NCBI GenBank assembly: GCA_024235895.1
Contig: JACKLM010000004.1
Location: 186,001-250,000 of the forward strand
Length of the DNA stretch: 64,000 bases
DNA from: Burkholderiaceae bacterium
GTDB taxonomy: Bacteria > Pseudomonadota > Gammaproteobacteria > Burkholderiales > Burkholderiaceae_C
Reading direction: 5' to 3'
The notes under the pieces are model-generated. The model did not search any database. It was not told the DNA's origin and was given only the letters and a program-made list of their open reading frames with translations. A program made the position numbers and the translations under genes. Shown piece by piece: positions 43,624 to 51,754 of the stretch; position 1 is the first letter of the stretch; each line of letters opens with the position of its first letter.

Positions 43624-44850
43624 TCAGCCGTGAACCAGCGTGAACTGGACGACATCGGTATTGCCGGTGGCGAATGCCGCCTCGCAGTACGCGAGGTAGA
43701 ACTCCCAGGTCCGCACGAAGCGGGTGTCGAAGCCGAGCCGGCGCAGCTGCGCGTCGCGCGCCAGGAAGGCCGCGCGCCAGCGCCGCAGCGTTTCGGCATA
43801 GTCGGCGCCGAACGCGAAGCCGTCCTCGACGCGCAGCCCGGCGCGCTCGGCGCCGGCGCGGAAGGTCGCGCGGCTGGGCAGCATGCCGCCGGGGAAGATG
43901 AACTGCTGGATGAAATCGGTCGACCTCGCGTAGCGCTCGAACAAGTCGTCGCGGATGACGATGGTCTGGATGCAGGCTCGTCCGCCGGGGGCGAGCCGGT
44001 CGCGCAGCATGCGGAAGTAGTCGTCCCAGTACGCGCGGCCGACGGCCTCGAACATCTCGATCGAGACGATGGCGTCGAAGCGCCCCTCGGGCAGGTCGCG
44101 CCAGTCCTGCAGCCGCAGCTCGACGCCGTCGGCCAGGCCGCGCTGCGCGATGCGCTGGCGCGCGAACGCGAGCTGCTCGTCCGACAGCGTCAGCCCGACG
44201 ACCCGGGCGGCGTGCTCGCCGGCCGCCTGCTCGGCCAGCGCGCCCCAGCCGCAGCCGATCTCCAGCAGCCGCTGGCCCGGGCGCAGCTGCACGGCATCCA
44301 GCGCGCGCCGGATCTTGGCGCGCTGGGCGTCGGCGGTCGGCCGCGTCAGGTCGCCCTCGAACAGCGCGCTCGAATAGTTCATCGTCTCGTCCAGCCACAG
44401 GCGGTAGAACGGGTTGCCGATGTCGTAGTGGGCGTGGATATTGCGCCGGCTGCCGCGGCGCGAGTTGCGGTTCAGCAGGTGGCGCACGCGGTCCAGAAGC
44501 GACCCCCACCAGCGCCCGTAGACGACCGCCTCCAGCGCGTCGCGGTTGGCCAGCAGCAGCTTCAGCAGCGCGACGACGTCGGGACTGGTCCAGCGGCCGT
44601 CGATGAAGGCCTCGGCGAAGCCGATGTCGCCGCGCCTCAGCGCGGCACCGAAGACCGACCAGTCGGCGATCCGGAACGCAGCCTGCGGCTCGCCGGCGCG
44701 CGGCGTGCCGAAGCGCGCCTGGCTGCCGTCGGGGAGTTGCAGGTCGAGCACGCCGACATGCAGCCGCTGCAGCAGGCGCAGCACGCTGCGGGCGGCCGCC
44801 GGCGTGCGCGGTGGCAGGGTCCTCGGCGCGGTGCGGGTGGTCTCGGTCAT
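43624..44850 (-). CDS. CFA-family SAM-dependent fatty-acid methyltransferase (UfaM-like), lacking bicarbonate ligands
   Basis: A 408-residue member of the cyclopropane fatty acid synthase family. The SAM motif LEIGCGWG is at 196-203 and the conserved Glu is in SIEMFEAVG (E268). Cyclopropane synthases bind a catalytic bicarbonate with a Cys (YSCAYW) and a His (LHTI). Here these are Ser161 (MNYSSALF) and Gln295 (CIQTIV). The second CFA enzyme in this window keeps both. The protein therefore probably methylates unsaturated acyl chains without closing a ring, as UfaM does in furan-fatty-acid synthesis. That activity is inferred from family and context. The start is the ATG giving MTETTRT. Confidence 0.82.
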   Translation of the reverse strand: MTETTRTAPRTLPPRTPAAARSVLRLLQRLHVGVLDLQLPDGSQARFGTPRAGEPQAAFRIADWSVFGAALRRGDIGFAEAFIDGRWTSPDVVALLKLLLANRDALEAVVYGRWWGSLLDRVRHLLNRNSRRGSRRNIHAHYDIGNPFYRLWLDETMNYSSALFEGDLTRPTADAQRAKIRRALDAVQLRPGQRLLEIGCGWGALAEQAAGEHAARVVGLTLSDEQLAFARQRIAQRGLADGVELRLQDWRDLPEGRFDAIVSIEMFEAVGRAYWDDYFRMLRDRLAPGGRACIQTIVIRDDLFERYARSTDFIQQFIFPGGMLPSRATFRAGAERAGLRVEDGFAFGADYAETLRRWRAAFLARDAQLRRLGFDTRFVRTWEFYLAYCEAAFATGNTDVVQFTLVHG

Positions 44851-44971
44851 GGCGGTCGGCGTGGCGGAGGCGGGTGGCGGGGCGGCTCGTCGCGGGGGAC
44901 AGGGCGGACGACGGTGCGGGCAGGTTGCGAGCGGGCCGCGGCGTGGGGGCGAAGGGGGGACGGCAGCCGGG

Positions 44972-45850
44972 TCAGCGCGTGACCGCGACGCCGGGCGGTG
45001 CGGGCTTGCGCAGGAACGGCACGCGCTTGACCCACAGCTTCAGCGCCTGCCAGTGGATGCGCGCGATCACGCCCAGCGTCATCAGCGGCATGCCGAAGAA
45101 GGCCGCGCGCGCGCTGGCCGCGGTCAGCGGCGCGAGCCGGCCGCCGACGCTGGTCAGCAGCAGCGGCCCGTCGGCGTCGTCGTGGTCGACGCGGGCGACG
45201 ATGCGCTCGGCGCTGCGCATGAAGCGGAAGCGGTAGCGACCCTGTACGCCGCAGAAGGGCGAGACGTGGAAGACCTTGCGCGCCTGCAGCTCGCGCCCCC
45301 AGGCCAGGTCCTCGCCGGCGAGCAGGTAGCAGTGGCGCTCGCCGAAGGTATTGTTGACCTCGGCGACGATCGCCGCCAGCGTGCCGTCGGCGCGCTCGCA
45401 ATACCAGAAGCTGACTGGCTTGAAGACATAGCCGAACACGCGCGGGTAGGTCTGCAGCCAGACCTCGCCGCGGGCGTCGGCGATGCCCTCGCGCGCGAGC
45501 AGCGCGTCCAGCCAGGCCAGCGCGTCGGGCCCGCCGTCGCCATGGTCGCGGTCGTGGAAGCTGACGAGCCCGAATCGGTTGCGGCGCAGCGCCGGCTCGG
45601 CCTGGCGTGCCAGCGCGCGCATCGGCAGCAGCAGGAAGTAGGTCGGGTATTCGAAGGCGTTGGCCGCCGGTCGCAGCCGGCGGTGGCGGACGATGCCGGT
45701 GGCGATCAGCGCGCGCGCGGCGTTGCTCCCGGTGCCCATCGCGCCGGCGACCGTGCCGGCGGCCGCGACGGGCGCGGACTGGAACGCCTCGCGCGCAGCC
45801 TCGCGCGGCCCGTGCCCCGTCGCGCCCCGAACCGGCGTCCGGTCCATCAC
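44972..45850 (-). CDS. DUF1365 domain protein
   Basis: A 292-residue protein of the DUF1365 family, almost always encoded between an FAD-dependent oxidoreductase and a CFA-type methyltransferase, as here. Recognisable parts are IVRHRRLRPAANAFEYPTYFLLLP, PVSFWYCERADG, VNNTFGERHCYLL and FHVSPFCGV. Its role in the lipid pathway is unknown. The N-terminal 45 residues are less conserved, so translation might start later. The start overlaps the upstream gene by four bases (ATGA). Confidence 0.86.
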   Translation of the reverse strand: MMDRTPVRGATGHGPREAAREAFQSAPVAAAGTVAGAMGTGSNAARALIATGIVRHRRLRPAANAFEYPTYFLLLPMRALARQAEPALRRNRFGLVSFHDRDHGDGGPDALAWLDALLAREGIADARGEVWLQTYPRVFGYVFKPVSFWYCERADGTLAAIVAEVNNTFGERHCYLLAGEDLAWGRELQARKVFHVSPFCGVQGRYRFRFMRSAERIVARVDHDDADGPLLLTSVGGRLAPLTAASARAAFFGMPLMTLGVIARIHWQALKLWVKRVPFLRKPAPPGVAVTR

Positions 45851-47229
45851 GCTGCCTCGACCAGCTCGGCGTCGCGCGCGGCCCAGCGTGCGCGCATCGC
45901 GTCGACGACCGCCAGCGCCGACGCCAGCCCGTCCTCATGAAAACCGTAGCGCGTCCAGGCGCCGCAGAACCAGACATGCGAGCGGCCCTGGATCCCGGGC
46001 AACCGGCGCTGGGCGTCGATCGCGCCGAGGTCGAACACCGGGTGCGCGTAGTCGAACTCGGCGATCACGCGCGCGGGGTCGATCGGCCGTACCGGGTTGA
46101 GCGAGACGACGACCGGCGTCGACCACGGCAGCGGCTGCAGCCGGTTGATCCAGTAGTGCAGGCACACCCGCGCCTGCTCGGCCGAGGCGTCGGCGGCGCG
46201 CTCGTAGTTCCAGGCCGCCCAGGCGCGGCGGCTGCGCGGCATGACCCCGGCATCGGTATGCAGCACGGCACGGTTGGGCTGGTAGCGGATCGCGCCCAGC
46301 AGCGCGCGCTCGTCGGGCGCGGCGTCGGCCAGCAGCGCCAGCGACTGGTCGCTGTGGCAGGCCAGCACGGCCTCGTCGAAGCGCTCCTCGCCGGCGTCGG
46401 TGACCACCATCACGCCGGCGCCACCGTGACCAGGCGGCAGACGGCGCACCTGGCGCACCGGCGTCGCCAGCCGCGCATCGTCCAGCCCGCGCACGAGGCG
46501 CCGGACGTACTCGCGCGAACCACCGCGCACGGTGTGCCATTGCGGCCGGTCGCTCACCTGGATCAGCCCGTGGTTGTGGCAGAAACGGATCATCGTCCCG
46601 ACCGGGAAGCGCAGCATCTGGTCGGTCGGGCAGGACCAGATGCAGCCGATCATCGGCAGGAAGTAGCCGTCGCGGAACCCGGCGCCGAAGCGGTGGCGGT
46701 CCAGGAAGTCGCCGATCGGCTCGTCGAGCTCGGCGTCGGCGTCCCGCGTGGCGATCGCCGTCGCCAGCCGGTTGAAGCGCAGGATCTCGGCCAGCATGTG
46801 CCAGAACCGTGGCCGCAGCAGGTTGCGGCGCTGCGCGAAGACGCTCGCCAGGTCGGAACCGCTCCACTCCAGCCCGGTCGCCGGCGACTGGACCGAGAAC
46901 GACATGTCCGACGCTGCGGTCGGCACGCCGAGCTCGTCGAACAGCCGCACCAGGTTCGGGTAGGTGCGATGGTTGAAGACGAGAAATCCGGTATCGACCC
47001 CGTGCGTGACGGGGCCGGCAGGTCCGGGCAACGTCACGTCGACCGTATTCGCGTGGCCGCCGAAGTGCCGGCCGGACTCGAACAGCGTGACGTGGGCGTC
47101 GTCGCGCATCCGGTGCGCGGCGGCCAGCCCGGCGATGCCCGAACCGACGACCGCGACTCGGCGAGCTCGCGGCGCGCCGCCGGCGCCGCGGTGCGGGCGC
47201 ACCGTGCCGGGTGCGGACTGCGCGATCAC
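45847..47229 (-). CDS. FAD-dependent oxidoreductase (amine-oxidase fold), lipid cluster
   Basis: A 460-residue flavoprotein. The FAD Rossmann motif is VAVVGSGIAGLAAAHR (about 25-40), followed by FESGRHFGGHANTV, and the C-terminal FAD motif lies in WFCGAWTRYGFHEDGLASAL. It belongs to the group annotated as cyclopropane-associated NAD/FAD proteins. Flavoproteins of this type take part in methylated and furan fatty acid formation in Rhodobacter (family knowledge). It starts with GTG, there being no ATG before the FAD motif, and is the first gene of the minus-strand operon. The 569 bases upstream hold its control region. Confidence 0.85.
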   Translation of the reverse strand: MIAQSAPGTVRPHRGAGGAPRARRVAVVGSGIAGLAAAHRMRDDAHVTLFESGRHFGGHANTVDVTLPGPAGPVTHGVDTGFLVFNHRTYPNLVRLFDELGVPTAASDMSFSVQSPATGLEWSGSDLASVFAQRRNLLRPRFWHMLAEILRFNRLATAIATRDADAELDEPIGDFLDRHRFGAGFRDGYFLPMIGCIWSCPTDQMLRFPVGTMIRFCHNHGLIQVSDRPQWHTVRGGSREYVRRLVRGLDDARLATPVRQVRRLPPGHGGAGVMVVTDAGEERFDEAVLACHSDQSLALLADAAPDERALLGAIRYQPNRAVLHTDAGVMPRSRRAWAAWNYERAADASAEQARVCLHYWINRLQPLPWSTPVVVSLNPVRPIDPARVIAEFDYAHPVFDLGAIDAQRRLPGIQGRSHVWFCGAWTRYGFHEDGLASALAVVDAMRARWAARDAELVEAA

Positions 47230-47798
47230 GGCCGCGCCTCCGGCGCCGCCGCGACGGCGGCCGCGTCGGGGAGCGTCGAACGAAGAAGAACCGTCGCGCA
47301 GCGCCCCGGGACGAACGAGGGAGGGAGGGAGGAGGAGGAGAGACGCCCCGGGATTTCAGCCCTCACGGGCCGGCTGCGCGACAGGAAAACCATCGAGGTA
47401 CCGCGGCCTCGGACCCTCACGGACTCTCCTGCGAGGCTGGGCGGCACCTGCAAGCTCCGACTGCCGGCATGGCGAGGAGTTCCCGCCAGCTGTTGCCGGA
47501 TGTTTCGCAGGGCGGTCCTCGCCCACGCAGCCGGCTGGCCAGGGCGAAGGGGGGCGACTCGAGAAGTTTTCATACTGATAAGTTCAAAGATGAACTGACG
47601 CGTATCGTATCGGCCGTGAATTCCCATGGCGGCAACGTGCCTTTTGGCGGCCGGGCCGTGCTGCCGGACCCGCTCCTAGAATTCGCCGCGTCGAGTCCGC
47701 CCCTGCGCGGACCCCGTCGCCCGCGCGCAGCGCATCGGCGGCTGCCCCACCGGCCGCGCGAGCCGAGACGGCCTCAACGCCCTCACCGAGAACCCGCC
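47230..47798. promoter_or_regulatory. Divergent control region of the lipid cluster and diiron gene
   Basis: A 569-base gene-free region between divergent starts. A 27-base all-purine tract with GGGA repeats (47317-47343) and an AT-rich island (about 47565-47625) stand out. The island holds the palindrome AGTTCA-AAGA-TGAACT (47581-47596). I found no TGATCC-type ECF sigma element. The rest is GC-rich, without visible coding potential. Confidence 0.5.
47581..47596. promoter_or_regulatory. Palindromic operator candidate
   Basis: Perfect 6-bp arms AGTTCA/TGAACT around AAGA, in the most AT-rich patch of the region, 203 bases before the diiron gene and 352 before the flavoprotein gene. Regulator unknown. 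A MerR- or LitR-type or other repressor is possible. Confidence 0.4.
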
Positions 47799-48665
47799 AT
47801 GCTGTATCCGGAACTGTTCAAGCAGCTCGAGGCCGTGCGCTGGAACATGGACCGCGACATCCCCTGGGACCGCTTCGACGCCGCACGGCTGAGCGACGAG
47901 CAGGCGACGACGGTCAAGATGAACGCGATCACCGAGTGGTCGGCGCTGCCGGCCACCGAGATGTTCCTGCGCGACAACCGCGACGACAGCGACTTCGCCG
48001 CCTTCATCAGCGTCTGGTTCTTCGAGGAGCAGAAGCACGCGCTGGTGCTGATGGAGTACCTGCGGCGCTTCCGCCCCGATCTGGTGCCGACCGAGGACGA
48101 GCTGCACGCGGTGCGATTCGAGTTCGACCCCGCGCCGCCGCTGGAGACGCTGATGCTGCACTTCTGCGGCGAGATCCGCCTCAACCACTGGTACCGGCGT
48201 GCCGCCGAGTGGCACACCGAGCCGGTCATCAAGGCGATCTACGAGACGCTGGCGCGCGACGAGGCGCGCCACGGCGGCGCCTACCTGCGCTACATGAAGC
48301 GCGCGCTGACGCGCTTCGGCGACGAGGCGCGCGCCGCCTTCGCCAAGGTCGGCGTGCTGATGGCCAGCGCGCGGCGCACCGCGCAGGCGCTGCACCCGAC
48401 CAACCTGCACGTCAACGTGCAGCTGTTCCCGCGCGACACGGTGCAGAGCCGCGTCCCCGACCCGCAGTGGCTCGACCAGTGGCTGAACCGGCAGATCCGC
48501 TTCGACGACGTCTGGGAGGGCAAGGTCGTCGAGCGCATCCTGCACAACATGGGGCTGCTGATGGAGCGCAGCTTCGCCAGCGTGCAGGAGCTCAACCGCT
48601 TCCGCAAGGAGGTCGCGGCGCGGCTGTCGGCCGCCGGCGCGGCGCCGCAAGCCGGCGCCGCCTGA
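47799..48665 (+). CDS. Ferritin-like diiron-carboxylate protein
   Basis: A 288-residue, all-helical protein with a complete four-helix-bundle diiron site: E46, E77-x-x-H80 (EEQKH), E125 and E155-x-x-H158 (DEARH). This is the pattern of acyl-ACP desaturases, ribonucleotide reductase R2 and related oxygenases, not of iron-storage ferritin. No signal peptide. It is divergent from the lipid-modification operon, so a desaturase or oxygenase acting on acyl chains is an attractive but unproven role. The ATG at 47799 gives MLYPELFKQLE. The reaction cannot be read from sequence. Confidence 0.8.
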   Translation: MLYPELFKQLEAVRWNMDRDIPWDRFDAARLSDEQATTVKMNAITEWSALPATEMFLRDNRDDSDFAAFISVWFFEEQKHALVLMEYLRRFRPDLVPTEDELHAVRFEFDPAPPLETLMLHFCGEIRLNHWYRRAAEWHTEPVIKAIYETLARDEARHGGAYLRYMKRALTRFGDEARAAFAKVGVLMASARRTAQALHPTNLHVNVQLFPRDTVQSRVPDPQWLDQWLNRQIRFDDVWEGKVVERILHNMGLLMERSFASVQELNRFRKEVAARLSAAGAAPQAGAA

Positions 48666-48671
48666 GCGCCC

Positions 48672-48735
48672 GCCGGGCCGGGCCCGGCCCGGCCCGCGCC
48701 CCGAGGGGACGCGTCGTCTTGGAGGCGCGACGACG
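48672..48735. terminator. Two hairpins between convergent genes
   Basis: A 22-bp perfect GC palindrome (48672-48693) is followed by a 7-bp CGTCGTC/GACGACG hairpin (48712-48735, 10-base loop). They lie between the stops of the diiron and PCu(A)C genes and could end transcripts from both sides. No U-tract. Confidence 0.4.
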
Positions 48736-48768
48736 GCTCGAGAGCAAGACGGCGCCGCGCGGCCTCGG

Positions 48769-49248
48769 TCAGTGCTTGCCGTGCCCCTGCATCATGCCGC
48801 CAGCCTGGCCGAGCGCGCGCACCGGGGCCTGCACCTCGACCGTCTCGCGCTTGCCGTCGGTGCCCTCGACCACCAGCGTCACCGGCACCGTCTGCCCGGC
48901 GGCCAGCGGCTGCACGAGGTCGATCAGCATCACGTGGTAGCCGCCGGGCTCCAGCGCGACGGTCTTGCCGGCGGGCAGATCGAGGGCGTCGATGGCGCGC
49001 ATGCGCATGACGTTGCCGTCCATCGACATCTCGTGGATCTCGACCACGCCAGCCGCCGGCGACGAGGCGGCGACCAGACGCCCGCCCTGCGCGGAGCTGA
49101 TCTTGGCGAACATGCCGGTCGCCTTCTGCTGGGCGACGGTGCCGCGCACCCAGGGGTCGGTCACCGTGGTCTGGGCGTGGGCCAGCGGCGCGGCCAGCAG
49201 CGCGGCGAGCGCGAGGGGGGCGAGGGTCTTGATCGTCGGCGCTTTCAT
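48769..49248 (-). CDS. Periplasmic copper chaperone PCu(A)C
   Basis: A 159-residue exported Cu(I) chaperone that supplies the CuA or CuB site of cytochrome oxidase. The signal peptide ends at AHAQ (about residue 25). The copper motif H-x10-M-x21-H-x-M is exact: H72, M83, H105, M107. A Met/His-rich C-terminus (GGMMQGHGKH) adds possible copper ligands. It is downstream of a Sco1 gene on the same strand (115 bases). Confidence 0.93.
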   Translation of the reverse strand: MKAPTIKTLAPLALAALLAAPLAHAQTTVTDPWVRGTVAQQKATGMFAKISSAQGGRLVAASSPAAGVVEIHEMSMDGNVMRMRAIDALDLPAGKTVALEPGGYHVMLIDLVQPLAAGQTVPVTLVVEGTDGKRETVEVQAPVRALGQAGGMMQGHGKH

Positions 49249-49363
49249 CGGAGGATCCTTTCAGGGCATGGGGATTCGGGAAGGGGGCGCGGGCGCGTCG
49301 GGTCGGCGGGCCGGCGCGGCGGCGGCCGGGGTGCGCCTGCGCGGCGCGCGAGGGGTGAATCGG

Positions 49364-50053
49364 TCACGACGCCTCGGCCAGCAGCCGCCTGAGGTCGGCC
49401 GCGACCTGCTCGGCGTCGGCCTCGTGTGCGACCGCCAGCCGCAGCCGCCCGGCCGGGTCGTAGGCGAAGCTCAGCGCGGTGTGGTCCATCGTGTACGAGC
49501 TGCCGGTGGGCACCTTGCGGTAGAAGACCTTGAACTCGCGCGCCGTCGCCTCGGTGGCCGCGAGGTCGCCCCGCAGGCCGAGGAAGCGCGCATCGAAGGC
49601 CTTGGTGTACTCGCGCAGCAGCTCAGGCGTGTCGCGCTCGGGGTCGACGGTGATGAAGATCACCTGCACGCGGTCGGCGTCGGTGCCGAGCCGCTGCATG
49701 ACCTCGGACGCGCGCGTCAGCGTCGTCGGGCAGACGTCCGGGCACTGCGTGAAGCCGAAGAAGATCAGCAGCGCGCGGCCTCGGAAGTCGGCCAGCGTGC
49801 GCGTGCGGCCGTCCGGGTCGGCGAGCGCGAAGTCGCGCCCGAACTCGGCGCCGGTGATGTCCATCGACCGGAAGCCGGCCGTGCGCGCGCCTTCGCGCCC
49901 GCAGCCGGCGAGCGCGCCCAGCGCCGCCAGCGCGCCGGCGGCCCCAGCAGCCACCAGCGTGCGGCCGAAACGGCGGCGCGCGGACGCCGGGGCGGCGTGC
50001 GGACGCGATCGCCGGGCGCGCGGATCGGGCGGATCGTGGTCGTCGAAAGGCAT
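49364..50053 (-). CDS. SCO1/SenC family copper-delivery lipoprotein
   Basis: A 229-residue thioredoxin-fold protein. After a basic N-terminus, a hydrophobic segment ends in the lipobox LGALAGC (C51). The copper and redox site is C104-PDV-C108 with H191 in MDHTALSF. It inserts copper into the CuA site of cytochrome c oxidase together with PCu(A)C. The ATG at 50053 gives MPFDDHDPP. The leader is long (50 residues), and a shorter one may be used. The upstream open frame to 50443 is not supported. Confidence 0.9.
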   Translation of the reverse strand: MPFDDHDPPDPRARRSRPHAAPASARRRFGRTLVAAGAAGALAALGALAGCGREGARTAGFRSMDITGAEFGRDFALADPDGRTRTLADFRGRALLIFFGFTQCPDVCPTTLTRASEVMQRLGTDADRVQVIFITVDPERDTPELLREYTKAFDARFLGLRGDLAATEATAREFKVFYRKVPTGSSYTMDHTALSFAYDPAGRLRLAVAHEADAEQVAADLRRLLAEAS

Positions 50054-50216
50054 GGCGGGACCTCGTTGCCGGCCACGGGGCCGGCGGTTGTCGGGATGGA
50101 TCAGGGTCTTCGTCTCGCGCCGGGTGACGACGGCGTGCCCGACTGCGTCGGCGCCGGGCGCGTTGGGGCCGGTCACGCGCCCGCCGCCTTCGAGGCCGCG
50201 GGCGCGGACGACGCGC

Positions 50217-50606
50217 TCAGGTTCGCACGCGAGCGGGCGGCGCGCGCGCCGCCGTGGCAGGCCACCAGCGCCCGAGGCCGCCGATGCGGTCCAGCAAGGG
50301 CGGCCGGGCAGGTGCCGCGCGGTCCGCCGCCGGCAGCCGGGCCGGCTGCGGCGGTGGTGCGAGGCCGGCTGCGCTGCTGCACAGCGGGCAGTGCGCCGGT
50401 TGGGTCGATCGCGACGGCGCGCCGGGGTCGTCGGTCGTGTCATCGATGGCGAGCCGCTCCAGCCCCTGCGCGGTGCAGACCTCGGCCCAGCCGGCCGCGG
50501 GCGCAGGCGTCGCCTGCGCCAGCACCGGCGCGAGCGCCATCCAGCCGAAGACGACGAGGGCGGTCCAGGCGCAGGCGCGCAGGCGGCGGCGGATCGAGTC
50601 CATCAC
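50217..50606 (-). CDS. DUF2946 family protein
   Basis: A 129-residue protein with an N-terminal hydrophobic helix (about 11-31) and the family motif AHCPLC near residue 73. DUF2946 genes often stand next to copper-handling genes, as here upstream of Sco1 and PCu(A)C. The His/Cys motif suggests metal binding (inference). Function unknown. Confidence 0.78.
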   Translation of the reverse strand: MMDSIRRRLRACAWTALVVFGWMALAPVLAQATPAPAAGWAEVCTAQGLERLAIDDTTDDPGAPSRSTQPAHCPLCSSAAGLAPPPQPARLPAADRAAPARPPLLDRIGGLGRWWPATAARAPPARVRT

Positions 50607-50701
50607 GCGACCAGTGTAGCGAGTGCGGCGCGCGGCCTACCCCTTCGGCCCGAGGCGGCTTGACGTCGGTCAACCTTGCGCCGGCGCCGATAATGCCGCG
50701 C

Positions 50702-51754
50702 ATGGCGATCGAGACCGACGACTTCGAGCCTGCGCGGCGCGTCGTCAGCGCACGCCCCGCGTCGCCCGGCGAGGAGGCGATCGAGCGCGCGCTGCGGCCC
50801 AAGGCGCTGCCGGAGTACATCGGGCAGGCCAAGGTGCGCGAGCAGCTCGAGATCTTCATCGGCGCGGCGCGCCAGCGTGCCGAGGCGCTGGACCACGTGC
50901 TGCTGTTCGGCCCGCCGGGGCTGGGCAAGACGACGCTGGCGCACATCGTCGCCGCCGAGCTCGGCGTCAAGCTGCGCCAGACCTCGGGCCCGGTGCTGGA
51001 AAAGCCCAAGGACCTGGCGGCGATCCTGACCGGGCTGGAGCGCCACGACGTGCTCTTCATCGACGAGATCCACCGCCTGAGCCCGGTCGTCGAGGAGATC
51101 CTGTACCCGGCGCTGGAGGACTACCAGATCGACATCATGATCGGCGACGGCCCCGCGGCGCGGTCGATCAAGCTCGAGCTGCAGCCCTTCACGCTGGTCG
51201 GCGCGACGACGCGCGCCGGCATGCTGACCAACCCGCTGCGCGACCGCTTCGGCATCGTCGCGCGGCTGGAGTTCTACACGCCCGACGAGCTGGCGCGCAT
51301 CGTCACCCGCTCGGCCGGCCTGCTCGGGGTGCCGATCGACGCCGCCGGCGCGCTGGAGATCGCGCGCCGCAGCCGCGGCACGCCGCGCATCGCCAACCGG
51401 CTGCTGCGCCGCGTGCGCGACTGGGCACAGGTCAAGGGCAGCGGCCAGGTCGACGCCGCGAGCGCCGACCGCGCGCTGGCGATGCTCGATGTCGACGCCC
51501 TGGGCTTCGACATCATGGACCGCAAGCTGCTCGACGCCGTCATCCGGCGATTCGACGGCGGCCCGGTCGGGCTGGAAAACCTCGCCGCCGCGATCGGCGA
51601 GGAGGCGGGCACGATCGAGGACGTGATCGAGCCCTACCTGATCCAGCAGGGCTACCTGCAGCGCACCCCGCGCGGCCGCGTGGCGACGCTGGCGGCGTGG
51701 CGGCACCTGGGGCTGGCGCCGCCGCACGCCGGCGAGGGACTGTTCGCGGGCTGA
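50702..51754 (+). CDS. ruvB: Holliday junction DNA helicase RuvB
   Basis: A 350-residue AAA+ motor that drives branch migration with RuvA. Walker A is GPPGLGKTT, Walker B is LFIDEIHRL, sensor 1 lies in LVGATTRAG, and the arginine finger region is GMLTNPLRDRFG. A winged helix follows at the C-terminus. ruvA and ruvC are not adjacent. The ATG at 50702 gives MAIETDDF. An ATG three codons earlier (50693) is also in frame. Confidence 0.96.
   Translation: MAIETDDFEPARRVVSARPASPGEEAIERALRPKALPEYIGQAKVREQLEIFIGAARQRAEALDHVLLFGPPGLGKTTLAHIVAAELGVKLRQTSGPVLEKPKDLAAILTGLERHDVLFIDEIHRLSPVVEEILYPALEDYQIDIMIGDGPAARSIKLELQPFTLVGATTRAGMLTNPLRDRFGIVARLEFYTPDELARIVTRSAGLLGVPIDAAGALEIARRSRGTPRIANRLLRRVRDWAQVKGSGQVDAASADRALAMLDVDALGFDIMDRKLLDAVIRRFDGGPVGLENLAAAIGEEAGTIEDVIEPYLIQQGYLQRTPRGRVATLAAWRHLGLAPPHAGEGLFAG

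Noticed and set aside
47230..47798. An RpoE/ChrR-type promoter for the lipid operon
   Set aside because: I looked for the TGATCC-type -35 element on the minus strand upstream of 47229 and did not find it.
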